The notes: generated from the letters alone by a model not told the origin. Positions 9,864-20,160 are shown, counted from the first letter of the stretch. The stretch: 64,000 nt of DNA from an uncultured Methanoregula sp. (GCF_963662735.1 NZ_OY759744.1:2757258-2821257), one strand, 5' to 3'. A program made the numbers and translations.

Positions 9864-10709
9864 TCAGTTTTTCTCTTTTTTGAAAATGATAATATTACCT
9901 ATAGCAGGCTGGGATAATTTTACAAATTTGAACCAGAAATTGTTGAAAGAATAGATAATATTTTTTACCAACGACGATTGGAAAATACCATGAAGGCTGG
10001 TAAATTCTCCGGCTACCCGACTCCTGACAATTATTTTTTCTTTTGCCAGCCTGTTGATCAGCCAGCGGATATTCGTGGATCGGCAAAAAAGAGTTATTTT
10101 ATCCGATCCATTCGTCCAATTTTCAATGCCATAAGGAGTACGTTTTGAAATAGTAGGTCGTTTCAGCAGGTATTGCATTGTCCTGGTTACCGGAACTTCA
10201 AGTGCGCCCGCGTTATTCTCACTGATAATGAGAAAACCTCCCGGCTTTAAAACCCTTGAGAGTTCCGAAATTGCTTTTTCGAGATCGGGGATATGCATCA
10301 GTACTCCCCAACAAAGGATATAATCAAAATGTTCGTCCGGGAATGAAAGTTCCCGAATATTTTCACATTGCAAACTGATTTTTAAAGACAATCCTGCAGA
10401 TTCAATATTTTCTTTCCCGAGTTCGAGAACACGTTCTGACAGATCAACACCTATGACAGAGAAACCTCTTTTTGCCAGACGAATTGACTTATCACAACTT
10501 CCACATCCGACATCAAGTATTAAGGCGTTTGAGGGTTCACCAATAATTCGAACAATATGGTCAAAGGCATTATCAAGAAATTTATCATTACCTCCCGAAC
10601 GATATGCATGTATCCAATTTTGATGAATTTCGGGCTTTTTTAGCCATTTTTCAACGGCCGTAGTCTCTGTGTCCTGGAGGAAATCATTTTTTGCATTAAT
10701 ACTAATCAA
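9864..10709 (-). CDS. Class I SAM-dependent methyltransferase
   Basis: A 281-residue protein with a Rossmann methyltransferase core: motif I ILDVGCGSCDKSIRL (about 64-78), motif II VIGVDLSERVLELG, post-motif DYILCWGVLMHIPDLEKAISE and LKPGGFLIISE. This is the UbiE/Methyltransf_11 type. The assigned start is a TTG at 10707-10709, because no ATG occurs before the SAM motif; the start is uncertain. It is convergent with the upstream GT4 pair. In this setting it probably O-methylates a sugar of the surface glycan. Confidence 0.85.
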   Translation of the reverse strand: MISINAKNDFLQDTETTAVEKWLKKPEIHQNWIHAYRSGGNDKFLDNAFDHIVRIIGEPSNALILDVGCGSCDKSIRLAKRGFSVIGVDLSERVLELGKENIESAGLSLKISLQCENIRELSFPDEHFDYILCWGVLMHIPDLEKAISELSRVLKPGGFLIISENNAGALEVPVTRTMQYLLKRPTISKRTPYGIENWTNGSDKITLFCRSTNIRWLINRLAKEKIIVRSRVAGEFTSLHGIFQSSLVKNIIYSFNNFWFKFVKLSQPAIGNIIIFKKEKN

Positions 10710-11179
10710 TCCCTTTATTTCGATACTCTTATAATCAGATATACATTTTTAATAATTTCTTCAGCTTTTTAGGTAGTGTCTTCTGTCTTCTATTTTTTCA
10801 TTTTTTATAGTAGATTATAACACGGAATAATTTCTTTTTTCCGGTTGTTTTCGCGGGATCCATTACCATTATTCGATTCAATCAATAAGACTGTGCGTTT
10901 GAGAACGCAATTCAAAAATATCATTGAGACATTTAACTACTGGGTCTAGCAGATGAATCCCGATAATGGCAAATCAAGAAGATTTTCATTGCATTCTGTA
11001 GTAGGTATTAAATGAAAGTACTATCAGTATATTTTTCGAAATTCTACACCATATTTCACTAAAAAAATAATGTCAATAATGCAAAAGTGACGAAGTTAGG
11101 TATTGGATATAAATTGAGGAAATCATAATGTTATAAAGATAAAATTTAAGAAAAACATTTCTCATTTGGAATCCCCAAA
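10710..11179 (+). other. AT-rich intergenic stretch, no gene seen
   Basis: 470 bases between divergent genes with no supported coding region. A GAGGAAATCATAATG run at about 11116-11130 looks like a ribosome site and start (compare the GAGGAAATCATG before the GT4 at 7426), but its reading frame closes after two codons. It may be the relic of a lost gene start. The stretch must contain the promoter(s) for 9864-10709 and 11180-12313. Confidence 0.5.
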
Positions 11180-12313
11180 ATGATCATCGCAATTGTTGTT
11201 CCTCAATTTCTCCCAAAATGGCTGGCAGGAATGGAAATCGCAACAAGTAATCTTGCTAAACATCTTTCAATGAGAGGGCATACCGTTCATGTGATTACCT
11301 TTCTTGATGAAGGACTGTCTCCGGAAAATTTTGAAAATGGTTATTTTGTACACAGAATTGGCAATCCATTCCCTAAAATCGGGATACTATCCTTTTGGCT
11401 GAATATTATAAAAACACTGAAAAAGATCAATCCGGATATTATTCACTTGCAAGGGGTTGTTGTTCTCGGAACTGGATTTCCAGTTTTGATTTCACATTTT
11501 TTATTAAATAAGCCGTATGTTGTTTCATTTCATGGATTTTTCTTATATGGCAAAAGTCAGAGTGTCTATCAAAGAATAATCTCTCCCTCATTTTTATTCA
11601 ATTCAATTGTAAAACATGCTAGTGCAATTATCCTATTGACTGAATTTATGAAAAACCAATTCATTGCATGGCCGGATAAAAAAATTTTTGCTGTTCCAAA
11701 TGGTATTGAGGCATCCACTATTAATTATTTAGATCGTACTGAAATCCGTGATAAATTTTCAATTAGAAATGACGAACATATATTGCTCTTTGTGGGACGA
11801 CTTAATGCGGTCAAAGGTTTAATTTACCTTGTTTCAGCGATGAAAACTATTCATGATAATGATGAATTTTCACGTTTGATTATTATTGGTAATGATCAGG
11901 GGCAGAGAAAAATATTGGAAGATCTAATCAGAAAATTACAACTGGAAAATAATATTTCTTTTATCGAGGAAACAACTCATGAAAATGTGTTTCAGTATAT
12001 GATGGCATCAGATATCTTCATTCTTCCTAGTTTAAGTGAAGGTTTTCCCTTGGTATTATTAGAAGCAATGTCGTGCGGCATACCGATTATCGTATCTAAT
12101 GTTGGGGGAATGTCGGAAATAATTCAAGATAATAGAAATGGATTTCTTATTCAAACCAAAGATCCCGAAGATATTGCTGAGAAAGTATTAATGCTACTAA
12201 AAGATGAGAATCTGCGGAAAAAAATTTCTGAAAATAATCTCACCGATGTAAAAAAATATAACTTGGACAATATTATTATCCAATTCGAACAAATCTACAA
12301 AAAATCAATTTAA
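11180..12313 (+). CDS. Family 4 glycosyltransferase
   Basis: A 377-residue GT4 enzyme. The N-terminus MIIAIVVPQFLPKWLAGMEIA is the usual acceptor-domain start with a GME motif. The C-terminal domain carries LLFVGRLNAVKGLIYLV, LIIIGNDQGQRKIL and PSLSEGFPLVLLEAMSCG. Very AT-rich. It stands alone on the plus strand with about 300 non-coding bases on its 3' side (12314-12611), in which no gene is seen. Predicted to extend the lipid-linked glycan. Confidence 0.9.
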   Translation: MIIAIVVPQFLPKWLAGMEIATSNLAKHLSMRGHTVHVITFLDEGLSPENFENGYFVHRIGNPFPKIGILSFWLNIIKTLKKINPDIIHLQGVVVLGTGFPVLISHFLLNKPYVVSFHGFFLYGKSQSVYQRIISPSFLFNSIVKHASAIILLTEFMKNQFIAWPDKKIFAVPNGIEASTINYLDRTEIRDKFSIRNDEHILLFVGRLNAVKGLIYLVSAMKTIHDNDEFSRLIIIGNDQGQRKILEDLIRKLQLENNISFIEETTHENVFQYMMASDIFILPSLSEGFPLVLLEAMSCGIPIIVSNVGGMSEIIQDNRNGFLIQTKDPEDIAEKVLMLLKDENLRKKISENNLTDVKKYNLDNIIIQFEQIYKKSI

Positions 12314-12611
12314 TACATATATCATGCATTCCAGTCACAAACCCTGTTCCAGCAATTTAATAATTATTTTGATCTTAATACAATTATTCAATTTTAGCTA
12401 AGAGCTAGCCCATATCAAAAAAATATGAACGGTCAAGCCTTCAACAGATCTTATAATGAAAATAGATATCTATATTTAATTGAAATAATATGATAATCAA
12501 AAAAATGTAGATTGAACAAGGATTTCAATTCATCTATTAACCAATGATTAATAATGAAGTGTAAATCACAAAAGATGGAGATAAAATTGATATTTTTTTT
12601 AGAGGGCTAAT

Positions 12612-13559
12612 ATGGATGTAATTATAGTATGCCATACTGAATTTGGATTCGTAGAAAACGACGTCGTGATATACAATAAGAAAGCAATTGCCGGTGCAAG
12701 AGACGGAGTTTTGAATTTACTTTCATTGGCAAAAAAGTACGAAGCTAAAATTACTTTTGCAATCATGCCTGAGGTGGCCAAATTTATCCCACAAGTAAAA
12801 GGTCATGAAATTGGTATTCATATTCACCCGGGTTGGGAAAAGTTCTGTGTTGGGGGTCTCAATTATTTTGTCGGAGATACATATCTGAGGGAGCACTGTG
12901 ATATATCATCCACATCGACAATCTTACGTGATTATCCCTATAAGGAACAGGTACTTTTGATTAAAACTGGGAGAGATTATTTAAATGATATATTTCATGA
13001 AGATATCCGCACTTTTGTTGCCGGACGATGGTCCATAAATAATGATACGATAAAATCTCTTATCGAGTCAGGTATAACACATGATTGTTCTGCATCAGCA
13101 CATCATAAAGCTCCTCATTTTGATTGGTCGAAACTACCACGAATATGCATGCCATTTCATCCCGATTATTCCGACTATCAATTAAAAGGGAATGCACCTC
13201 TGTTAATACTTCCAATCTCCCAAATGCCGGTATTTGGTAATGTGAATCCGGAAATTGCACCGTTTGGAGGAACTAAACTGTTGAAAGCGTGTTTTAAGGA
13301 ATATCTCATTCAGGACATGCCATTTTTTCACATCTGTCTGCATTCTCCAAGTATGACAGATCCATATATGATACAAGCCCTTGATGAATTAATTAAATAT
13401 ATTTCAAACCATCATGCCCGGTTTATAACTGCTTCAGAAGTAACTGAATATCAAACACCACTTGCCACAACTAAAATATTGCCGTATTTAACCGGCATAA
13501 ATCCCAGGTTCATTAAAACGATGGGCGGGGGGATAAAAAATAAATTATTCCGTTATTGA
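12612..13559 (+). CDS. Polysaccharide deacetylase-like (NodB superfamily) protein
   Basis: A 315-residue protein with a NodB-type metal-site motif HEIGIHIHPGWE (65-76) in the expected place after a KITFAIMPEVAKF strand. FHICLHSPSM (about 240-249) probably supplies the last barrel strand. The classical first motif (T-F/Y-D-D-G) is not obvious; VCHTEFG at residues 6-12 stands in its place. AGAGGGC precedes the ATG. Members of this divergent group occur in archaeal and bacterial glycan loci and may deacetylate sugars, but activity is unproven here. Confidence 0.75.
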   Translation: MDVIIVCHTEFGFVENDVVIYNKKAIAGARDGVLNLLSLAKKYEAKITFAIMPEVAKFIPQVKGHEIGIHIHPGWEKFCVGGLNYFVGDTYLREHCDISSTSTILRDYPYKEQVLLIKTGRDYLNDIFHEDIRTFVAGRWSINNDTIKSLIESGITHDCSASAHHKAPHFDWSKLPRICMPFHPDYSDYQLKGNAPLLILPISQMPVFGNVNPEIAPFGGTKLLKACFKEYLIQDMPFFHICLHSPSMTDPYMIQALDELIKYISNHHARFITASEVTEYQTPLATTKILPYLTGINPRFIKTMGGGIKNKLFRY

Positions 13560-13776
13560 TTGAGATTTTCAAAAGTATGTGTCGAGAATAATTAGATAGG
13601 ATCACAAGCTCAATTGAAATCTCAAAAGCAGCAGTGGGGCTAAATGTAAATCCGTATTAATCGTTATCGAAAAAAATGCACTATACAGTAAATTTAACAA
13701 TGAAACCGGCCGATAAACCATTGTGGTGGCAGTAGCATCAAAATATTTATTCCCTTTCCCAAGGAAATAATTATTA

Positions 13777-14694
13777 ATGAATGTATCAATTGCCAAATCA
13801 TTAGTTACTTTTCCTGATAATGATTCAATATACACGTTTGAAAACGATGAATTAAAAAGTTTGATTAGTAATTCTTTTTATTTGCACTATCGGTCTATGA
13901 AAAATAAAATAAATTTATCTCAAAAGCAGGCATATCTCTTATTCATCAATGATGAGAAAATAAAGATAAATTTTGTCAATACGATCGAAAAAGAATTATT
14001 CAAATTCCAGGGCAAAAAAATATTAGACGTAGGATGCGGAAAGGGAGGGGTAGCATTATTATGTGCGATGAGGGGAGCCGTTGTTTCAGCATTTGATAAT
14101 GATAAAGATGAAATAAATATAGCAATTTTACGAGCTGAACAATCCAATCTGAGAAATATTAATTTTTTCGCTAATGATGCTGAAAGGATTCCCTTTCAGG
14201 ATAACTATTTTGATCTTGTTATTGCATCATCCGTGTTGGAACATGTTCATAATTTAGATGCTATAATTAAGGAAATGACACGTGTAACAAAAGTGGGAGG
14301 GATCTGCTGCATTTCTTGCCCAAATCCAATATTTCCCAGAGAAGCCCATTATAAAATATTTTTAATCCCTTACCTAACAAAAAATATGCAAACATTTTAT
14401 TTAAAAATACGAGGTTTTGATCCAACTTTTTTTACAAGCTCGGTTACTTATCCATACCCATCGTTAAAAAAGATTTCAAAGTTATTTCATCAAAATTGTA
14501 TGACTGTGGAAAATAATACTTTAAAACAATTTGAAACGTTAATTTCAAATCCATCACTTATTCAAACTCCTGCGTTAAAAAAAATATTCCATATAATTAA
14601 GAAAATTCATTTTTCCCGCATTGTAATAACATTAATTACTATTTTTCCAATATATCCAAATTTTGTTTTGTACGCCAGAAAGCAAAAGAGCTAA
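13777..14694 (+). CDS. Class I SAM-dependent methyltransferase
   Basis: A 305-residue protein with motif I KKILDVGCGKGGVALLCAMRG (about residues 80-100), VSAFDNDKDEI, NDAERIPFQDNYFDLVIASSVLEH and RVTKVGGICCISCPNP. These mark a Methyltransf_11-type enzyme with an N-terminal extension of about 75 residues and a C-terminal region ending in a hydrophobic helix (IVITLITIFPIYPNFVLY). Very AT-rich. It is convergent with the methyltransferase at 14715-15491. Probably modifies a glycan sugar or its lipid carrier. Confidence 0.83.
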   Translation: MNVSIAKSLVTFPDNDSIYTFENDELKSLISNSFYLHYRSMKNKINLSQKQAYLLFINDEKIKINFVNTIEKELFKFQGKKILDVGCGKGGVALLCAMRGAVVSAFDNDKDEINIAILRAEQSNLRNINFFANDAERIPFQDNYFDLVIASSVLEHVHNLDAIIKEMTRVTKVGGICCISCPNPIFPREAHYKIFLIPYLTKNMQTFYLKIRGFDPTFFTSSVTYPYPSLKKISKLFHQNCMTVENNTLKQFETLISNPSLIQTPALKKIFHIIKKIHFSRIVITLITIFPIYPNFVLYARKQKS

Positions 14695-14714
14695 TATTTT
14701 TTTTGCTTTTTCTA

Positions 14715-15491
14715 TCAATTTCGCTTTATTGCAGACAACTCGATTAAAGTTGAGAAACCGTAATAGTTACGGGGGGGATTGTTATTTTTTGATTTCACTA
14801 TTTCATCGGATTTGTTTTCAATTTCGGATCTACAAAATGAAATATCGAATCCAGCATTTTTAAACAATGTTGTTAGCCACTTTTTACTTACAATTCTATT
14901 TCGGTCGGTCAGGAGAAATGAATTAAATATACAATTAAATGCTGGAATTATCGATCCGAATTGTTTTTGTTTCAGACCCTTATCTATGATTAAAAATACA
15001 TACCAGCCAATGTCATTAACATTAATGAATATTTTTCCATTTTGTTTTAATACACGATTAAATTCCGAAATCGTTTTCTTCATATGCGTAAACATAAAAC
15101 ACTGACAACAATAAATCGCATCAAATGACTCATCATCATAGGGTAATTTTTCAAGGTTACCTTCGATAAAATTACAATTAATCATTTTATGATTTGTTGC
15201 AAGATCACGTGCAATTTTCAATCGATTTTCACTCATATCAATTCCTTCAACGGATTGATTTAATTCGGCGAGTGCGATTGTCCATTGACCCATCCCACAT
15301 CCAGCATCAAGTACTTTTTCCAGATTGTTAAAGCCTAAGTGTTCCAATTCTTTTTTGTGAAAATCAAGTGTCTTTTCGCAAGAAAAATGAAGCAACACGA
15401 AACTCTTATCGTATTCTGAAAGTGAATTCCACATTGAATTTGAGAAATTCCATCCGGATTGAGTGATTATTTCTGGAACTAATTCAACCAT
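14715..15491 (-). CDS. Class I SAM-dependent methyltransferase
   Basis: A 258-residue protein with motif I VLDAGCGMGQWTIALAEL (about 59-76), VEGIDMSENRLKIARD, EGNLEKLPYDDESFDAIYCCQCFMF and LKQNGKIFINVND. It is the third methyltransferase in 5.6 kb. The two neighbouring methyltransferases are convergent with a 20-base gap. Very AT-rich. A role in O- or N-methylation of the exported glycan is inferred from context only. Confidence 0.83.
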   Translation of the reverse strand: MVELVPEIITQSGWNFSNSMWNSLSEYDKSFVLLHFSCEKTLDFHKKELEHLGFNNLEKVLDAGCGMGQWTIALAELNQSVEGIDMSENRLKIARDLATNHKMINCNFIEGNLEKLPYDDESFDAIYCCQCFMFTHMKKTISEFNRVLKQNGKIFINVNDIGWYVFLIIDKGLKQKQFGSIIPAFNCIFNSFLLTDRNRIVSKKWLTTLFKNAGFDISFCRSEIENKSDEIVKSKNNNPPRNYYGFSTLIELSAIKRN

Positions 15492-16083
15492 TTAATAATA
15501 AATTATGACTTTAAAGTTAATAAGATTGTATCGTTCGAAATGAATTTCCTCCACGATGCCAAGCCAAAGATAAATTTAACGAGAAAGTTGATTTATAAGA
15601 TAAATGATTCATCAGAAGGATATGAAATAACCCAATAGAATAATAATAATCTAACACATATGAGGAGGATGGATATGTCCCCATTAAAAGCAGTATTGGG
15701 AAATTAAACTAATTACATTTTAAGGATATTATCCTTATCGTGAAGATATTCTGGGTAAAAGAGAGCAGAAATAAACCCGGTATAGGTTTTTTAGCGCCTA
15801 GAAAAAATGAGCGGATTTGACAACTTTTTTATGCACCAAGAATATACAACAATCATCAGATTCGGGACCTGGTGAAAAAAGTTTCAAAATCTAATCAACT
15901 GGGAGAAATTCCAGCCCATACGCCACAGGGAGAGATATTGTAAAGACCTGAAAAAAATGGAAGGGACATGGGCTGGGAAAAGTACCAAAATTAGAATTTG
16001 AATATAAACTTTATTCACTCATCAATAAATACCAATTCGTCCGAAAATTTGAGACGCCAGCTGCATCCCTGCACTACAGCCAG
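15492..16083 (+). pseudogene. Gene-poor stretch with broken coding fragments
   Basis: No intact gene. A perfect GAGGAGG ribosome site (about 15661-15667) precedes a 12-codon frame starting MDMSPLKAVLGN and then a stop. Further on there are short open pieces interrupted by stops and frame changes, such as IYNNHQIRDLVKKVSKSNQ (about 15844-15900) and YKLYSLINKYQFVRKF (about 16000-16050). The second runs on in frame into the open reading frame at 16084-16494. This looks like a decayed gene, but I do not recognise the parent family. Confidence 0.4.
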
Positions 16084-16494
16084 ATGAACACTCCCAAAAA
16101 GGTGAGATCATTTACTGTGATAAAGAATATTTCGGGACCATTCCATTTGGGGGATCACGCGTCTGTTTCGTACCGGGCAGGTATTGTTTATTACACATCC
16201 GGCCTCATACAAAAAATCCTATTCTGGTTTTCATTTAACATCTTTATCAGTACTATTCGAAAAAGTATCCGATGCGACGATAACACTAAAAAAGGAAAAA
16301 TTGAAGTAATTCAGGATGGGAGCCAAAGAGGTTTTGATACTTTTTTTATCCTGTCTTCTTATGGAGTTAAGTTTATGCGAGAAAAGGAAATTCGCTTTCC
16401 TCAAAAGTATTCATTCTCATTTCGGATGTCTCCATTTGTAGTTACATTAAAGAACAGGCATTTTAAAATTCATAGTAAATTGTTTACACAATAA
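16084..16494 (+). pseudogene. Open frame of 136 codons, probably the 3' part of a decayed gene
   Basis: The frame is open upstream of its first ATG for about 25 more codons, to a stop near 15999, so the ATG is probably internal to an older gene. The product has no recognised domain; it shows one moderately hydrophobic segment (LIQKILFWFSFNIFIS). It ends six bases before the GT2 gene at 16501. It could be a small unknown gene, but lack of a ribosome site and the broken sequence upstream favour a remnant. Confidence 0.35.
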
Positions 16495-16500
16495 GAAATA

Positions 16501-17439
16501 ATGAATAATATGAATTCAGAGCCTTTTTTTTCAATAATTATCACAACATTCAATCGGGCCCATTTACTGCCGAGAGCGATACAAAGTGCACTCGATCAAA
16601 CGTATATGAAATTTGAAGTGATCATAATAAATGATGGATCAATGGATAATACGTCAGAAGTTATCAGTTTATTCAATGAGAAGAAAATACGATATTTTGT
16701 TGAACCTGTGAATAAGGGTGTACTAAGCGCGAAAAATAAGGGTTTTGATCTGGCATTAGGCGAATACGTTTTTTTTCTCGATGATGACGATGAGATGGTC
16801 CCTGATGCACTTGAAATTTTTGCACAAACTGTGCGGAAGTGTGACAATAAAGCGGTCAAATTTTTCTATTTTGATTCGATCGAGGTAGAAAGTGAAAGGT
16901 ATTGCGGAGATGGGTATAGTAACTATGAGGAATATGTTACATTTCAGGATATACTGTGCGGAAAATTAAATGGGGACTATGGCCATGTCTGGAATCGTGA
17001 AGCCGTCGGAAATAACCGGTTTGATGAAAGGTTATGGGGAAACGAAGGACTCTTGTTGCTACAATTGCACAAACAAAATGTCGATTATCTTGGATACTAT
17101 ACGCCGAAAACGGTATTAAAAGTATATCGGGAACACGGTCAAAGGATATGTAATACGAGCTGTCTGATCAATCTTAAAAAACTAATTCTTACAAAGACAA
17201 TATATATACAAGATTACGGTAATGATCTGAAGAAGCTTTGTCCAAAAATGTTCGCAGCACATTTATCGTCTTTGGGTTTTTATCAGGTACTTGATGGCCA
17301 AACCGTTGAAGGAAGGCGGAATTTAGCCCGGTCATTAAAATATGTGTTCTCCTTGAAGTTTTTATTATTTTATCTCCTCACATTCTCTTTAAAAACAAAT
17401 CAAATAATTCAAATTTGTAAAAAATTTAAAAAAGTGTGA
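16501..17439 (+). CDS. Family 2 glycosyltransferase
   Basis: A 312-residue GT-A fold enzyme. It has FSIIITTFNRAHLLPRAIQS (about 10-29), IIINDGSMDNTSEV, the acidic metal site FLDDDDEM (about 97-104) and, further on, GHVWNREAVGNNRFDERLWGNE, the acceptor/catalytic base region (ED-type position). A hydrophobic tail near the C-terminus may attach it to the membrane. It probably transfers a sugar to the growing cytoplasmic glycan. The frame stays open after its stop codon (see 17440-17631). Confidence 0.88.
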   Translation: MNNMNSEPFFSIIITTFNRAHLLPRAIQSALDQTYMKFEVIIINDGSMDNTSEVISLFNEKKIRYFVEPVNKGVLSAKNKGFDLALGEYVFFLDDDDEMVPDALEIFAQTVRKCDNKAVKFFYFDSIEVESERYCGDGYSNYEEYVTFQDILCGKLNGDYGHVWNREAVGNNRFDERLWGNEGLLLLQLHKQNVDYLGYYTPKTVLKVYREHGQRICNTSCLINLKKLILTKTIYIQDYGNDLKKLCPKMFAAHLSSLGFYQVLDGQTVEGRRNLARSLKYVFSLKFLLFYLLTFSLKTNQIIQICKKFKKV

Positions 17440-17631
17440 TCATTCTTTGTTGACCGATCAATACAAGGAAACGGACTTATTCCATTTGATATTTTCGATT
17501 TCCTGATCGGAAAGGAGCATGCAAATTTTAAAACGTTCCTTTTTCAGCTTTCCCCAAGTCCCGGCTTATCTGAATTTGTCATATTTGCAATTGATAATAA
17601 CTATTCAATAATTCAGGGGATTAAACTTCAG
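17440..17631 (+). pseudogene. 64-codon open frame directly after the GT2 stop, probable remnant
   Basis: Reading on in the same frame from the TGA that ends the GT2 gene gives 64 further sense codons (starting SFFVDRSIQGNGLIPFDIFD) to a TGA at 17632-17634. There is no start codon with a ribosome site. It may be part of a former longer gene, or chance in AT-rich DNA. No family recognised. Confidence 0.25.
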
Positions 17632-17693
17632 TGAAGTTACGGGTTTGCTCAAAAAACCTAAACATGATGAAAGAAATATAATTAATTGGGAAG

Positions 17694-18791
17694 GTGGAGC
17701 GCATAAAGAATAAATTTATCGAATTTGATTTTTTAAGATCTGTTGCAATTATTTCAATAATTTTTTGCCATTTACATTATTTTATCCCAAATAGTCGAAT
17801 TTGGGGAAATTTTTCCGAGCTGTTCTCTATAATAGGACTTGGTATATTCAGTTTCATTAGTGGCTATCTCATTTCATACAACAATACAAATTTTTTCTCA
17901 GTTCAAGATATCAAAAAATTTTATACAAAAAGAATAGTCCGGATCTTTCCACTCTATTGGATTGCACTAGTAAGTTACATATTGTATCTATTTGTCTATA
18001 TCAACGTTTTAAATATCCAGAATCTATCTGCAGATTTGAATACAATGATGGCGCCCTTTTTAATTTTAATTAATTTTTTAGGTTTGCAGATATTAACTAA
18101 TCCTGCATTTGGAATCTTTTGGTACATCAGTTTTATAGTATTGTGTTATTTCCTATATCCGCTGCTTAGAAAAACAGCGAAGAATAATGTACAATTTTTG
18201 TTATTCTCATTACTTATTATTGGAATATTTGGTTTAATGCGAATTTTTTTTAACTTGATTGATGACAGGTTTTTCATTTTCTTTTTAATGTTTGTTGGCG
18301 GTGTTATTGTATATAATGAAAAAATATTAGATAATGCATTCTCGAAAGATAAGGAATTAATGTGGATCGGTCTTTTTTGCGGTTTAGTATTTGTTTTCCT
18401 GATCAATAAACTGTATCTTAGAACTATTATATCGTTTGATTTGAGCATTATTATCAGTTATATCTTATCAAGTCTGACCGTAATTGTTTTCTGTATTTTA
18501 ACAGTCCAACTACTGAAGAAAAAAATCTTAAATCAAATCATTACAAAATTCAGCTTCATTATCATTTATGTTTCAACCGCTGCGTATTGTGTTTATCTGT
18601 TTCATCCGGTGCTTCTACAATTGGGAAGTACAATTTCGATTACATTAGGACTCTCTCCTCAGGCAAACGAATTATTCATTCTTTTTTTGGTCGTTCCTTT
18701 AATCTTCGTAATATGCAATTATATCCAAAATTTTGAGATTCAAATCAGGAATAGGATTGTTAAAGGTAAATTAGGTCTTCTTTCAAATTGA
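17694..18791 (+). CDS. Acyltransferase 3 family membrane protein (O-acyltransferase)
   Basis: A 365-residue membrane protein with about ten hydrophobic segments. The N-terminus FDFLRSVAIISIIFCHLHYF (11-30) carries the R and H residues typical of Acyl_transf_3/OafA enzymes, followed by a KRIVRIFPLYWIAL element (about 83-96). These proteins move acetyl or other acyl groups from the cytoplasm to sugars on the outer face. The start is a GTG at 17694 with GGGAAGG just upstream. Predicted to O-acylate the surface glycan. Confidence 0.87.
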   Translation: MERIKNKFIEFDFLRSVAIISIIFCHLHYFIPNSRIWGNFSELFSIIGLGIFSFISGYLISYNNTNFFSVQDIKKFYTKRIVRIFPLYWIALVSYILYLFVYINVLNIQNLSADLNTMMAPFLILINFLGLQILTNPAFGIFWYISFIVLCYFLYPLLRKTAKNNVQFLLFSLLIIGIFGLMRIFFNLIDDRFFIFFLMFVGGVIVYNEKILDNAFSKDKELMWIGLFCGLVFVFLINKLYLRTIISFDLSIIISYILSSLTVIVFCILTVQLLKKKILNQIITKFSFIIIYVSTAAYCVYLFHPVLLQLGSTISITLGLSPQANELFILFLVVPLIFVICNYIQNFEIQIRNRIVKGKLGLLSN

Positions 18792-18885
18792 GATGAATAA
18801 AGAATTACCAATACAATAAAGGATCTCTTTTCTTGGAGGATAATTCTAGGAAGGGTAATTTTTAGAAAAAACGTTATTCGTCAGA

Positions 18886-19992
18886 TTAAACCGATCTCTC
18901 ATTTTCAATACTTTCAATTATTGGTTTCAGGTCATGATAGAATCGTGACGATCTTCGACATAATTTGTATATACGATATTTATTTATCAGCCAATCCAGT
19001 CCAGAATGAACTTTTAAGGTTTGTAGAATAGTTATTATATCCTGAATTGTGATGGGCGAAAAGATCGTTGCAATACGATCTTTTTTTATGGTTCGGAGTT
19101 TTTTCATTTCCTGTTTATATTCACCATATAGGGTGGGTAAAATAAACAATAAAAATGCTTTATTGACCTCTTTTTTGGCGGTATTCATATCCATATTGCA
19201 TTTCATGAGTAAATATTCACATAGTTTTTCCCGAAATAAAATAAATTGAGATTCGAATGACGGATCTGAAGCCCATTCGATTTTTGAATCAATAAGTGAA
19301 TATTCTCTGGGTGCATTATACTGGCGAACCATGTATAAATTATCTAATTTTTTGAATTTTCCTTGAATCATTGATAGACAGGAAGGAACCAATTCTATAA
19401 AAATGGTATCAAAATTGGATAATCTCATAATCTTCCAATATTCCATGAGGTGTTGCGTTCTATAGATCGAATACCAGGTTGAAGTAACATTCGAAAGATG
19501 TTTTATTAATCGAGAGCATGGGTCGTCATCTTCTATAGAATTTTGAGGGTACCCACCGAGAAATTGTATTCTGCCGTGACTTTTAGAGGAATCTAAATAA
19601 AATATCAGGGGTTCGCCGCTAATCAATGAATAGTCTGAATTATTTTCCAAAAAATTAATGGCTAGTTCAATCGTATTCGGTACAAAAAAATCATCGTCTG
19701 CTCCTATGACAACGTATGGCGTATTGATACGAGATAATGATTGGAATATTTTTTCTTTAAAGACAATCGTATCTTCATAGAGTTCGTGCGAAATGTCTAA
19801 CTTCGAATTCACAGTATTTATTGTCTCGATATTATGATCCAAATGGGATTTTTCACTCGAATCTGCAATAATAATTTTATAATCAAATCCGGTGGCAGCA
19901 TAATAAATCAATAATCGTCTGAGGAAAGCAGATCTATTTTTTGTAGGAATAATTACAGTTAAGAGCACTTTGGATATTTGAACATTGGTCAT
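18886..19992 (-). CDS. Glycosyltransferase, TIGR00180-like GT2 family
   Basis: A 368-residue protein from the ATG at 19990-19992; a GGAG lies 10 bases upstream, so the upstream GTG at 20013 is less likely. It has the GT-A signatures LLTVIIPTKNRSAFLRRLL (about 9-27), IIIADSS and YVVIGADDDFFVP (about 92-104) with the DDD metal site. A basic C-terminal tail follows a helical region. Family TIGR00180 glycosyltransferases are common in glycan loci but their donors vary. Very AT-rich. Confidence 0.8.
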   Translation of the reverse strand: MTNVQISKVLLTVIIPTKNRSAFLRRLLIYYAATGFDYKIIIADSSEKSHLDHNIETINTVNSKLDISHELYEDTIVFKEKIFQSLSRINTPYVVIGADDDFFVPNTIELAINFLENNSDYSLISGEPLIFYLDSSKSHGRIQFLGGYPQNSIEDDDPCSRLIKHLSNVTSTWYSIYRTQHLMEYWKIMRLSNFDTIFIELVPSCLSMIQGKFKKLDNLYMVRQYNAPREYSLIDSKIEWASDPSFESQFILFREKLCEYLLMKCNMDMNTAKKEVNKAFLLFILPTLYGEYKQEMKKLRTIKKDRIATIFSPITIQDIITILQTLKVHSGLDWLINKYRIYKLCRRSSRFYHDLKPIIESIENERSV

Positions 19993-20160
19993 ATATTCAA
20001 TTCTCCGGCCCACGGATAAAATATGATTGATGAAATTTTAAGGGTTTGTAATAAATTTTCTTAAAGCGGATTCATCTATCTGGTTTTCACAAAAAAGTGA
20101 AATTCAGCACGTCGTCTCATTTGAGAGGTTATCTTGAAAGTTAGGGAAATTTTCTTCATT

